This document shows positions 27,467 to 35,102 of a DNA stretch of 64,000 bases, in pieces. A program made the translations under genes and the position numbers. Under the pieces are notes generated by a model. That model had not been told where the DNA came from, made no database searches, and saw only the letters and a list, made by a program, of their open reading frames with translations. This DNA comes from Desulfuromonadales bacterium (GTDB lineage: Bacteria > Desulfobacterota > Desulfuromonadia > Desulfuromonadales > Syntrophotaleaceae): the NCBI GenBank assembly GCA_030154185.1, contig JASKKK010000004.1, forward strand, positions 1 through 64,000, written 5' to 3'. Each line of letters starts with the position of its first letter. Within the stretch, counting starts at the first letter, position 1.

Positions 27467-27576
27467 AATATCTCTCCCTTGCAATAGATGCTTTTGAGGT
27501 AATTGGGCAGGTTCTTAGGTTGTTCCGCCCGTCCTTTTTTGCTATGATCACATGTACGAATATTTAAGGCAATAAC

Positions 27577-27607
27577 GCACCTTTTCGGTACGTAGGCACC
27601 TTTTAGG
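27577..27607. promoter_or_regulatory. Direct-repeat operator candidate between oxidoreductase and HxlR gene
   Basis: GCACCTTTTCGG (27577-27588) and GCACCTTTTAGG (27596-27607) are direct repeats 19 bp apart, close to two helical turns, in the divergent intergenic region. This is a plausible binding site for the HxlR-family protein; function is inferred from position. Confidence 0.45.
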
Positions 27608-27656
27608 AACTATTGAAGGAAAAAGAATGATACAAAGGAATCTTGAGGAGAAAAAA

Positions 27657-27980
27657 ATGCTGGTCTTTCGCGATCAGGAATACAAGTGCGGTATCGATTT
27701 GACCCTGGCAGTGATTGGCGGTAAGTGGAAGGCGGCTATTCTTTACCATCTCGCGCAGCAGACCATGCGTTTTTCGGAACTGCAGCGTCAGTTCCCCGAC
27801 ATCACTCGCAAGATGTTGACTCAGCAGTTGCGCGAGCTGGAACGGGACGGGCTGGTTCATCGCGAGGTCTATCCCCAGGTACCGCCAAAAGTGGAGTACT
27901 GGCTCACCGACAAGGGGCGGAGCATCAAGCCCATCCTCGATCTTATGTGCGAATGGGGGGCAGAGCATACAGAGGGGTGA
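27657..27980 (+). CDS. HxlR-family winged-helix regulator
   Basis: About 107 residues. It has the family signature [22 protein letters not shown] at residues 10-31, a recognition-helix region [24 protein letters not shown] and the wing [17 protein letters not shown]. HxlR proteins bind as dimers to divergent promoters and answer to reactive electrophiles or aldehydes. GAGGAG six bases before the ATG at 27657 supports that start; an in-frame ATG at 27627 with AAGGA also exists. It is divergent from the oxidoreductase, with direct repeats between them. Confidence 0.85.
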   Translation: MLVFRDQEYKCGIDLTLAVIGGKWKAAILYHLAQQTMRFSELQRQFPDITRKMLTQQLRELERDGLVHREVYPQVPPKVEYWLTDKGRSIKPILDLMCEWGAEHTEG

Positions 27981-28021
27981 GTTTGATGTCTTGCAAACTA
28001 CGAGTTCCAAAATACAGAAAC

Positions 28022-28048
28022 CCCGTCTGGTTCGCCAGGCGGGATTTT
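28022..28048 (+). terminator. Terminator after HxlR gene
   Basis: CCCGTCTGG (28022-28030) pairs with CCAGGCGGG (28035-28043), one G-U pair, closed by a stable TTCG tetraloop and followed by ATTTTCT. Confidence 0.8.
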
Positions 28049-28123
28049 CTCGTAATGCAGGGGGCATAATAAATTGATTATTAAGCCTCATCTGCTCCCT
28101 GAAAGCAACGTGGAGCAATATAT

Positions 28124-28312
28124 TGGACACTCCTGAGGTATAAAAAAATCACACTTCAGGAGGATCTCATGAGCAGCAAACGTTACACCGAAGAGTTCAA
28201 GATCGAAGCCGTCAAGCAAGTCACGGAATGCGGCTATTCCGCTTCCGAAGTGGCTCGGCGTTTGGGCGTGGTGAATGCCCACAGCCTTTACGCCTGGATC
28301 AAAGAGTGTCTA
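28124..28312 (+). mobile_element. IS3-family remnant, about 189 bp, with both outer ends
   Basis: Left end TGGACACTCCTGA (28124-28136) is the typical IS3-type terminus and the right end GAGTGTCTA (28304-28312) is close to its complement GAGTGTCCA. Between them is only the start of orfA; orfB and most of orfA are missing, as in an internal deletion derivative. No clear target duplication is visible. Confidence 0.6.
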
Positions 28313-28348
28313 ACAAACCGGGGTCGATTCAGTTTTCTCGCAATGTAG
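28169..28348 (+). pseudogene. Truncated IS3-family transposase OrfA
   Basis: MSSKRYTEEFKIEAVKQ begins a typical IS3 OrfA helix-turn-helix (Tnp-1 type), with AEV-like spacing ASEVARRLGV and HSLYAWIK. After residue 44 the frame leaves the family at the IS right end and runs through 15 unrelated residues to TAG at 28346. CAGGAGG is upstream of the ATG. Only the DNA-binding half remains and there is no catalytic OrfB, so it is inactive. Confidence 0.75.
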
Positions 28349-28625
28349 GGATTACGAAATACCAACGACTATAGAACTTTGTCATTTGCAACAAGTCAGT
28401 AAAACTCATTGGACAATTGCTTCCTTGACGAAGTATGCGTCATTGGATAGATTCCAAGACACCTTAAATTTCGGCTTTATCCACCACATAAAATTGTATT
28501 GGATTGCGAGGATAAGGTCAGTTTTTTCCTGGGCTCATCGTCCGGACAATTTTTTTTCGCTTGCTATGAACCCCCTTTTTTCGTGGATTGATTCCTTAAT
28601 TTTAGGAGTTTAGAGGAGGCTGTCG

Positions 28626-31217
28626 GTGGCCGATAAACAGAGCCTAACTATGCAGTCCATAAAATTGCCCGGCATTTATGCACTTTTGGGTTTCTTATGG
28701 ATTCTTTTTTCCGACAAACTCATCATATTAATTACTCATGATGTCGATAGCCTGGTTCATATCCAGACCTACAAAGGGTGGTTTTTTATTATTGCAACAG
28801 CCATTCTGCTCTATCTGCTTCTTCGGCGGACCTTAATTGCCCGGCAGTACATAGAAATTTCTCTGAGAAATAGCGAGAAACACCTTTCGGCAACTCTGAG
28901 TTCCATTGGTGACGGCGTTATCAGTGCCGACATTCACTGCAGGATCGTCAGTATCAACCGCGCGGCAAAAAACCTTACCGGCTGGAACTGCAGTGACGCC
29001 CTGGGGAGGAGCGTCCAAGGAATTTTTCCCATAATAAACGCCCAAACCCGAAAAGAGGTCGAAAATCCCGTGGAGCTTTGCCTTCGAGAGGACAGGGCTA
29101 TGGAGCTTGCCAACCACACCCTCCTTATTACCCGGGATGGCACAGAGCGTCATATCGCAGGAAGTTGTTCACCTATTCATGATACGGCCGGGAAGATCAT
29201 TGGAACGGTGCTTGTTTTTCGCGATGAGACCAAGGAATATCGTTACCGCCAGCAACTCGACGAGGAAAGGGAGCGTCTGGCTAATGTGGTTTGGGGGACG
29301 GGTGTTGGCACATGGGAGTGGAATGTCCAGACCGGCGAGACCCGTTTTAACGAACGCTGGGCGGAGATAATCGGGCATTCGCTGGAAGGCCTCTTCCCCG
29401 TTAGCATCAAGACATGGGAGAAGTTTTTACACCCCGAGGACCAAAAGTCATCAATGGAGGCATTGGAACAACATTATCAGGGCGAAACCGAATATTATGA
29501 GTGTGAATGCCGCATGCGCCACCAAGCCGGTCATTGGGTTTGGATTTTGGATCGTGGCAAGGTAGTTTCATGGACTAAAGACGGTAAACCGCTTTGGATG
29601 GCAGGGATTCATCTGGACATCACCGATCGAAAACGGGAAGAAACGATTCGGCGTTTAAGCGATGAGCGTCTTGAGAGTATTTTTCGTGTAGCGCCGATCG
29701 GCATCGGGATGGTACGGGAAAGAGTAATCTGTGAGGTTAATCAGCGTTTTTGTGAAATGATAGGGTATTCCGCTGAGGAACTCATTGGCAAAAGCGCACG
29801 CATACTTTACCCCACTCAAAAAGATTATGATGTTGCCGGCGAGACAAAGTATGCCCAGATAGAAAGTTTTGGTACAGGGGTCGTTGAAACTCGCCTTTTA
29901 AGAAAAGACGGCAGTTTTATTGACATACAGCTTTCTTCCGCAGCCTTGAATCCAAACGATTTTTCCCAAGGAGTCACCTTTACCGCGCTGGATATCACTC
30001 AGCAGAAAAAAGACCAAGATAAAATCGCATATTTGGCTCATCATGACCAGTTGACCGGGTTGGCAAACCGTTTCCTGTTTGCCGAACATTTTGAACTTGC
30101 TGCCGGGCATGCACTGCGAACCAAAACCAAATTGGCCTTGTGCGTGCTTGATTTGGACAGCTTCAAGGCTATAAATGATTCCCATGGACATCCTCAGGGA
30201 GATCAATTGCTATGCGAGGTTGCAAAGCGCCTAAAAAACGCCGTCCGGTCCAGCGATACCGTGTGCCGTATCGGGGGTGATGAATTTCTCATTCTGTTCA
30301 CTGATCTTCCGAAAAGTGATGCCGTTACCGCCCTGATCCAAAACATTCAGGATTGTTTCGAACCCCGTTTCAACGTTGAAGGTGTGCCCCATTTGATTAG
30401 TGCCAGCATGGGAGTAGCGATTTTCCCAGAAGACGGTAATCAATTTTCCATCCTTTTCGAACATGCTGATTCCGCAATGTATTATGCCAAGGAATCCGGG
30501 CGCAACAGAGCCCAGTTTTTTCGCCGGGAAATAAGTGAGCGCATACAGCATCACTTGACTGTAGAGAAAGAACTGCGTCAGGCACTGCTTAGCGATCAAC
30601 TGGAATTATACTACCAGCCTATCGTCCAATTACCCGCCCAGCGTATGGTGGGAATGGAGGCACTGGTACGTTGGCGGCATCCACAGAAAGGGTTGCTAGG
30701 GCCCGACTATTTCATTGCTGTGGCAGAAGAATCAAATCTCATTGTTGTTCTCGGAGAGTGGGTTCTCAAAACCGCCTGTCGGGATATAGCGGCTTGGCGC
30801 AAAATGGGCCTACCGCCTCTGCCCGTCTCAGTCAATATCTCTGCCAACCACCTTTTCGAAGAGGATTTCGCCGCTCTCATCGGGCAAATTATTGCGGACA
30901 ACAACCTGTCTCCACAGCAACTTGAATTGGAAGTAACGGAAAACATTTTCCTTGAGAGTTCCGATACAGTGGAAAATGCAATGAAGAGTCTCAAGGATAT
31001 TGGCGTCGGTTTAAGTCTGGATGATTTTGGCACCGGATATTCCAGCCTCAGCTACCTTAAACGATTCCGGATTGAGAAGCTAAAAATTGACCGCTCATTC
31101 ATGGAGCATGTTTGTCATGTTCAGCAAGATGCCGTACTGGTAAGGACTATCATTCGTATGGCCAAGAGCTTGGGAATGCAGGTGGTTTCTGAAGGTGTAG
31201 AGACAAACAGTCATTGA
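28626..31217 (+). CDS. Membrane PAS-GGDEF-EAL cyclic-di-GMP protein, C-terminus frameshifted
   Basis: 863 residues from a GTG start (AGAGGAGG seven bases upstream). Two membrane helices (about 15-36 and 48-66) are followed by three PAS domains (about 80-200, 220-335, 345-455), GGDEF with an intact CRIGGDEF near 550 and the inhibitory RxxD (RSSD) five residues before it, then EAL with MEALVRW near 677, ELEVTENIF, DDFGTGYSSL, KLKIDRS and SEGVET. Both catalytic sites look intact up to there. The frame then stops early, and the missing tail, with the conserved QGF motif, continues in another frame to 31366. One lost base near 31212-31216 explains this. Confidence 0.85.
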   Translation: MADKQSLTMQSIKLPGIYALLGFLWILFSDKLIILITHDVDSLVHIQTYKGWFFIIATAILLYLLLRRTLIARQYIEISLRNSEKHLSATLSSIGDGVISADIHCRIVSINRAAKNLTGWNCSDALGRSVQGIFPIINAQTRKEVENPVELCLREDRAMELANHTLLITRDGTERHIAGSCSPIHDTAGKIIGTVLVFRDETKEYRYRQQLDEERERLANVVWGTGVGTWEWNVQTGETRFNERWAEIIGHSLEGLFPVSIKTWEKFLHPEDQKSSMEALEQHYQGETEYYECECRMRHQAGHWVWILDRGKVVSWTKDGKPLWMAGIHLDITDRKREETIRRLSDERLESIFRVAPIGIGMVRERVICEVNQRFCEMIGYSAEELIGKSARILYPTQKDYDVAGETKYAQIESFGTGVVETRLLRKDGSFIDIQLSSAALNPNDFSQGVTFTALDITQQKKDQDKIAYLAHHDQLTGLANRFLFAEHFELAAGHALRTKTKLALCVLDLDSFKAINDSHGHPQGDQLLCEVAKRLKNAVRSSDTVCRIGGDEFLILFTDLPKSDAVTALIQNIQDCFEPRFNVEGVPHLISASMGVAIFPEDGNQFSILFEHADSAMYYAKESGRNRAQFFRREISERIQHHLTVEKELRQALLSDQLELYYQPIVQLPAQRMVGMEALVRWRHPQKGLLGPDYFIAVAEESNLIVVLGEWVLKTACRDIAAWRKMGLPPLPVSVNISANHLFEEDFAALIGQIIADNNLSPQQLELEVTENIFLESSDTVENAMKSLKDIGVGLSLDDFGTGYSSLSYLKRFRIEKLKIDRSFMEHVCHVQQDAVLVRTIIRMAKSLGMQVVSEGVETNSH

Positions 31218-31366
31218 AATTCCTGGTTGATGAAGGATGTGAGCTGGCCCAAGGGTTTTTCTTCAGTAAACCCTTGCCGCTTGACGCTATTCAAGAGATG
31301 CTGAACCGGCCTGAGGTGTGCGGATTAGACTATTCCAAGACAAATTTCAGGCCTAGGTCCTCCTAG
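31217..31366 (+). pseudogene. Detached C-terminal tail of the EAL domain
   Basis: In the next frame the expected continuation reads KFLVDEGCELAQGFFFSKPL and runs to TAG at 31364-31366. It supplies the last helix and the AQGFF motif of EAL domains. No slippery heptamer is visible at the junction, so a deletion or a sequencing error is likelier than programmed frameshifting. Confidence 0.75.
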
Positions 31367-31377
31367 CTCTTATTACT

Positions 31378-31570
31378 CATGCTGAGGCTACCGCCCGTCT
31401 CGATCGGCTGCAATTCTACGTTGATAGCCTGACCAATATAGAGCGTTCCAAGCTCGCCGCTCGCTTTCTCCTCAAATTCCCCGAAAAATACCGCCGCTAA
31501 CTGCTGCGTAAGTTGACCATTGCAGAACTGGACTTCTGTGAAGTCTTTTTGCGGGAGATGAACGGATGGT
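31378..31570 (+). repeat. Decayed second copy of the 72-aa Rep-module gene
   Basis: These 193 bases align without gaps to 24441-24633; I count 12 differences. The copy begins inside the gene (no ATG, no leader hairpin) and has a TAT-to-TAA change at 31498-31500, so it is not functional. Similarity stops where Rep would begin. No dif-like site is seen beside it. It marks a second insertion or one end of a rearranged element. Confidence 0.9.
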
Positions 31571-31617
31571 GAGTCACCTTTCCCTTCTCGATATAACGAT
31601 TAGATTCTCTGAGGGCT

Positions 31618-31869
31618 TTAGGTGAACTGCAATGCTCCTAAGAAATTGGCGGGAGAGCGACAGGAAAATGTGTCAGGAGCACTCCGAGAGGCCATTTCTC
31701 CAGGCCGGACTTTGACATTGCGCCATGACTCCCCTTCCCTGCCGGGATTCATCCACGTGTCCTGCCAGATCTTTACCCATGGATTGTCGGGATCGACCAG
31801 GCTAAGATTCCGGAATTTCTTTCCCTGATAGGATCGGGAACTCTCGGTGCAGTCAATTTTACGGCCCAC
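31618..31869 (-). CDS. Short open frame of unknown nature
   Basis: 83 residues from a GTG, beginning GRKIDCTESSRSYQGKKF and with DNPWVKIWQDTW in the middle. No ribosome site of note and no family recognised. It follows the truncated protease gene on the same strand and lies in debris beside the decayed repeat, so it may be the fragment of an older gene. Included because it covers most of a 300-base interval with nothing else. Confidence 0.2.
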   Translation of the reverse strand: MGRKIDCTESSRSYQGKKFRNLSLVDPDNPWVKIWQDTWMNPGREGESWRNVKVRPGEMASRSAPDTFSCRSPANFLGALQFT

Positions 31870-31908
31870 GGTCTTATCCGAAGGAGCCGTTATACGTTAT
31901 AGGATTTA

Positions 31909-32682
31909 TCAGGGTTCGCTTTCCAGCTCTTTCCAGGTTGAGAAAGCCTCGATAATATCCGAAAGAGTAAGCGTTCCCACCAATTTGTGTCCGTCGACCA
32001 CCAACAGGCGATTAATCCCCGTTTTGTTCATGTGATTCAGAGCTTGAAGCACTCCGGTTTCCCGTTTGATGACAGATTTTTCCGGACAGGATTGCAGAAG
32101 TTCACCGGCGCGGTGTTCAGCACGCATTTTATCGGGGATTCTCTTGATCTGAGCGAGGGTGATGCAGCCGACCAGTCGACCATTTTCGATTACCGGCAGG
32201 ATCTTGCCTTTCTGGCGCGGCAGGTGCTCTGAAACCACTTCTTCCAGTGAAAGGTGGGGAGAAATTGCATCCGTCTCAATATTCATGAGGCTGTCAACGC
32301 GCTTTTCCGAAAAGGCCGCTTGAAGCAACAGCCGACCATAGGAATTTTTCGCTGCGGCCTTCAGAAACAGGCCGATGAGGAAATACCACATGCCTCCCAG
32401 CAGGTTGCCCCCAAAGGCATTTAAGATACCGAAAAGTATCAGAAGAACCCCGAAGCCGGAACCAATCCGGGTGGCCAGGCGGGTAGCATGGCGCAGATCT
32501 CCCTTCCAGCGCCAGATGACCGAACGTAAAATGCGCCCGCCATCCAGAGGGAAAGCGGGTAACAGATTAAAAACGGCGAGCAATAGATTGATGAACGCCA
32601 GGTAACCTGTAATCCCGTTGGCCAGATCGGGCCAGGCGAATTTTCTTCCCCAGAACCACGTTAAATATCCGGCACAGGCCCG
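31909..32682 (-). pseudogene. Site-2 protease (M50) with CBS pair, 5' half missing
   Basis: The frame is open from 32682 and reads TWFWGRKFAWPDLANG, then INLLLAVFNLLPAFPLDGGR, the second metal motif (LDG) of M50 proteases, membrane helices, and a CBS domain pair (about 100-220 of the remaining part). The first half with the HExxH zinc motif is absent: a TGA at 32683-32685 and then the end of the GH65 gene. A TTG at 32583 could start a short product, which could not be a protease. A deletion or rearrangement at about 32683 is inferred. Confidence 0.75.
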
Positions 32683-32693
32683 TCATACATGCC

Positions 32694-35102
32694 CTACAGA
32701 GTGCATTCGTACTTCTCCCCGCCACACAGTTCCACCGCCCTCCGATTCCCGAAACCGACTCGGATCGGTTCTACTCCGCATGCGGTGCAGACCAGTTTCA
32801 GTCGCTTATGGTCAAGAGAAATCTCCACAGCCTGCCCGCGATAACGCAGTTTCAGCCGCAGGCGGGATATTTCCCTGGGCAGTTGAGGATTGAAGCGCAG
32901 TTCGTCTTCCCTGGTTTCGATACCGACAAAACAACGCTGTACCAGGTCGATGCTGCCCGCCATGGCGCCGAGGTGAATGCCTTCCGGGGTAGTTCCGCCC
33001 TGAATGTCGGTGTAATCGGCATGCAGCACCTGGCTGAAAAGTTTCCAGGCCCCTTCGCGGTCCGAACGGGACAGTACCCAGGCATGCACCACCTGGCTCA
33101 GTGTGGATCCGTGCGAGGTGCGCATCAGATAATAGCTAATGTTTTTGGGAATGGTTTCATATTCGAAGGTGTAGCCCAGACGATGGAACAGTTGCCGCAA
33201 CTCATCGGCCGAGAAGAGGTAGAAAAGCATCAGCACGTCCGCCTGTTTTGAACATTTGTAACGATTGGGCGTATCGTTCTCTGCTTCGAGAATCCGGTCA
33301 AGGCGCATGACCTCGCCGTATCGGCGACGATATTTTTTCCAGTCCAGTTCCTTCAGGTCGGCATATCCCTCGAACTGGCTTATGATGCCGTCGTTATGAA
33401 AGATCAGGCGCATTTTGCGGCTGATATCGTCCCAGCGTTCGATTTCCCGTTTTTCCAGCCCCAGGCACTCCTGTAGTTTCTGTCGTCTCTCTTCCGGCAG
33501 GATATCGAGGACTCTGCGGGCACAGATCAGGATCCACACAACCATCACATTGGTATACGCATTATTGTTCAGCCCCGGTTGGTCGGCATCAGGGTAGGCA
33601 TCGTGATACTCGTCCGGCCCCATGACTCCGCGAATTTCATAACGATCCAAATCCTCATTCCAGGTCGCGATGCTGGCCCAGAAGCGGGCAATTTCCAGCA
33701 GCATCTCGGCACCGTAGAAGAGGAGGAATTCCATGTCGCCGGTTATCTGATAATACTGCCAGATATTGTAGGCGATGGCGGCGTTGACATGTCGCTGAAG
33801 ACGGGAGTTGTCGGGAATCCAGCGGCCCGAAGCAGGGTTGTAATGAATTTTCTGACTCTCTTCACGTCCGCTGCTGCCACTTTGCCAGGGATACATGGCG
33901 CCGGCAAACCCCTCATCGCGGGCGGCATTCCGCGCTTCGTCGAGGCGCCGGTAGCGATAACGCAGCAGGGTCCGCGTAATCTCAGGCATGCGCAGGTTGA
34001 GCAGGGGGAAAATAAACACCTCATCCCAGAAGATATGGCCCCTGTATGCTTCTCCGTGCCATCCTCGAGAGGGGACTCCGACATCGAGTTCAATAGTGTT
34101 CAGCGATACGCTCTGCAACAGATGGAAGATGTGGAGACGGAGCAATGTGCGGTCCTGCTCCAAATCCTTGGAACCGTCGAAATCGATCTCCACGTCGAAA
34201 CGATCCCAGAGGTGTTCCCAGGCACGTCGATGTCCCGCAAGCAGGTCGGAAAAGCCTTCGGCACGGGTGATCTCCTTGCTGGCGGCCAATCCGCATTCGG
34301 AGATGGCTTCGTCGCGAGAAGTGAACAGGGACACGATTTTTTCCACGGTCAGGGGACGACCGGCCTCCACCTGCACCGAGAGGTACTCTCCTATGAAGGA
34401 TGGCTCCCGAATCGTCTCGCGGTTAACGCATAGTTCCCGGTCGTCGCGGAACAGACGGGTGCGGGCGGCCAGGGCCACTCGCATTTCGGACTGATTGGTC
34501 TGAACCTTGAGAAAGAGGGTTTCCTCGTCGATCCGCTTGACTTCGAGGGGGGCCAGATGATGATTGCTGAGTCCCCGATATCGTTCCACCCCGTCGTTGA
34601 CAACCTTTCCGTCGAGGGCCGAACGAATATTGAAAGTCCCCGACCAGTTTTCCGCTTCGAGGACAGTCTCCAGTCCCGCCAGGTGTCGGCGGGACTGATG
34701 CACGAAGGAGCGCTGGGCGACCCGGGTGATTCGACCCTGATCGTCCCGATAACGGATATGCCGCTTGAGAATCCCGTGCCGAAGGTCCATCTCCTGCCGG
34801 AAATCGAGCACCTCGACCTGGTGCAGGTCGAACCACTCGCTTCCCTCGTGGCGAAAAGTCAGGGGCAGCCAGTTGGGCAAATTGACCAGATCTTCGTTTT
34901 CGATGATCCGGCCGTGAACATCGGATTCGAGCCGATTATAGCCACCTGCCAGATAGGTCCCGGGATAATGAACCTCGTCGGCCGCCGCTTCAGGCGCCGC
35001 GCCGCGGGTGCAGAAATAGCCGTTGCCCAGGGTGCACAGCGCTTCACGCAGTTTTTGTGCAGGAGGATCAAAGGATTCGTAAAGCAGGGACCAGCCTGTC
35101 AT
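32694..35102 (-). CDS. GH65 glycoside phosphorylase/hydrolase (trehalose-type)
   Basis: About 802 residues. GH65 order is an N-terminal beta-sandwich (LGNGYFCTRGAAPEA near 22), linker, the (alpha/alpha)6 barrel with FWDEVFIFPLL near 352 and the catalytic acid region GVMGPDEYHD near 480, then SKQADVLML near 600 and TSHGSTLS near 640. The family phosphorolyses alpha-glucobioses (trehalose, maltose, kojibiose) to beta-glucose 1-phosphate; some members hydrolyse. The start overlaps the upstream stop as ATGA with AAAGGAT before it. Coupling to a beta-phosphoglucomutase/trehalose-phosphatase gene argues for trehalose as substrate. Confidence 0.88.
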   Translation of the reverse strand: MTGWSLLYESFDPPAQKLREALCTLGNGYFCTRGAAPEAAADEVHYPGTYLAGGYNRLESDVHGRIIENEDLVNLPNWLPLTFRHEGSEWFDLHQVEVLDFRQEMDLRHGILKRHIRYRDDQGRITRVAQRSFVHQSRRHLAGLETVLEAENWSGTFNIRSALDGKVVNDGVERYRGLSNHHLAPLEVKRIDEETLFLKVQTNQSEMRVALAARTRLFRDDRELCVNRETIREPSFIGEYLSVQVEAGRPLTVEKIVSLFTSRDEAISECGLAASKEITRAEGFSDLLAGHRRAWEHLWDRFDVEIDFDGSKDLEQDRTLLRLHIFHLLQSVSLNTIELDVGVPSRGWHGEAYRGHIFWDEVFIFPLLNLRMPEITRTLLRYRYRRLDEARNAARDEGFAGAMYPWQSGSSGREESQKIHYNPASGRWIPDNSRLQRHVNAAIAYNIWQYYQITGDMEFLLFYGAEMLLEIARFWASIATWNEDLDRYEIRGVMGPDEYHDAYPDADQPGLNNNAYTNVMVVWILICARRVLDILPEERRQKLQECLGLEKREIERWDDISRKMRLIFHNDGIISQFEGYADLKELDWKKYRRRYGEVMRLDRILEAENDTPNRYKCSKQADVLMLFYLFSADELRQLFHRLGYTFEYETIPKNISYYLMRTSHGSTLSQVVHAWVLSRSDREGAWKLFSQVLHADYTDIQGGTTPEGIHLGAMAGSIDLVQRCFVGIETREDELRFNPQLPREISRLRLKLRYRGQAVEISLDHKRLKLVCTACGVEPIRVGFGNRRAVELCGGEKYECTL

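Noticed and set aside
27458-27469. GGTGCGCATAAT, a perfect XerC-arm match
   Set aside because: It is the start of the oxidoreductase gene read backwards (Met-Arg-Thr) and there is no XerD arm after it.
28066-28085. Second dif-like candidate near GGGGGCATAA with TTAT on the right
   Set aside because: The spacer would be eight bases, the right arm fits only at TTAT, and it is inverted relative to the site at 24359, so it cannot be the partner of a simple integration.
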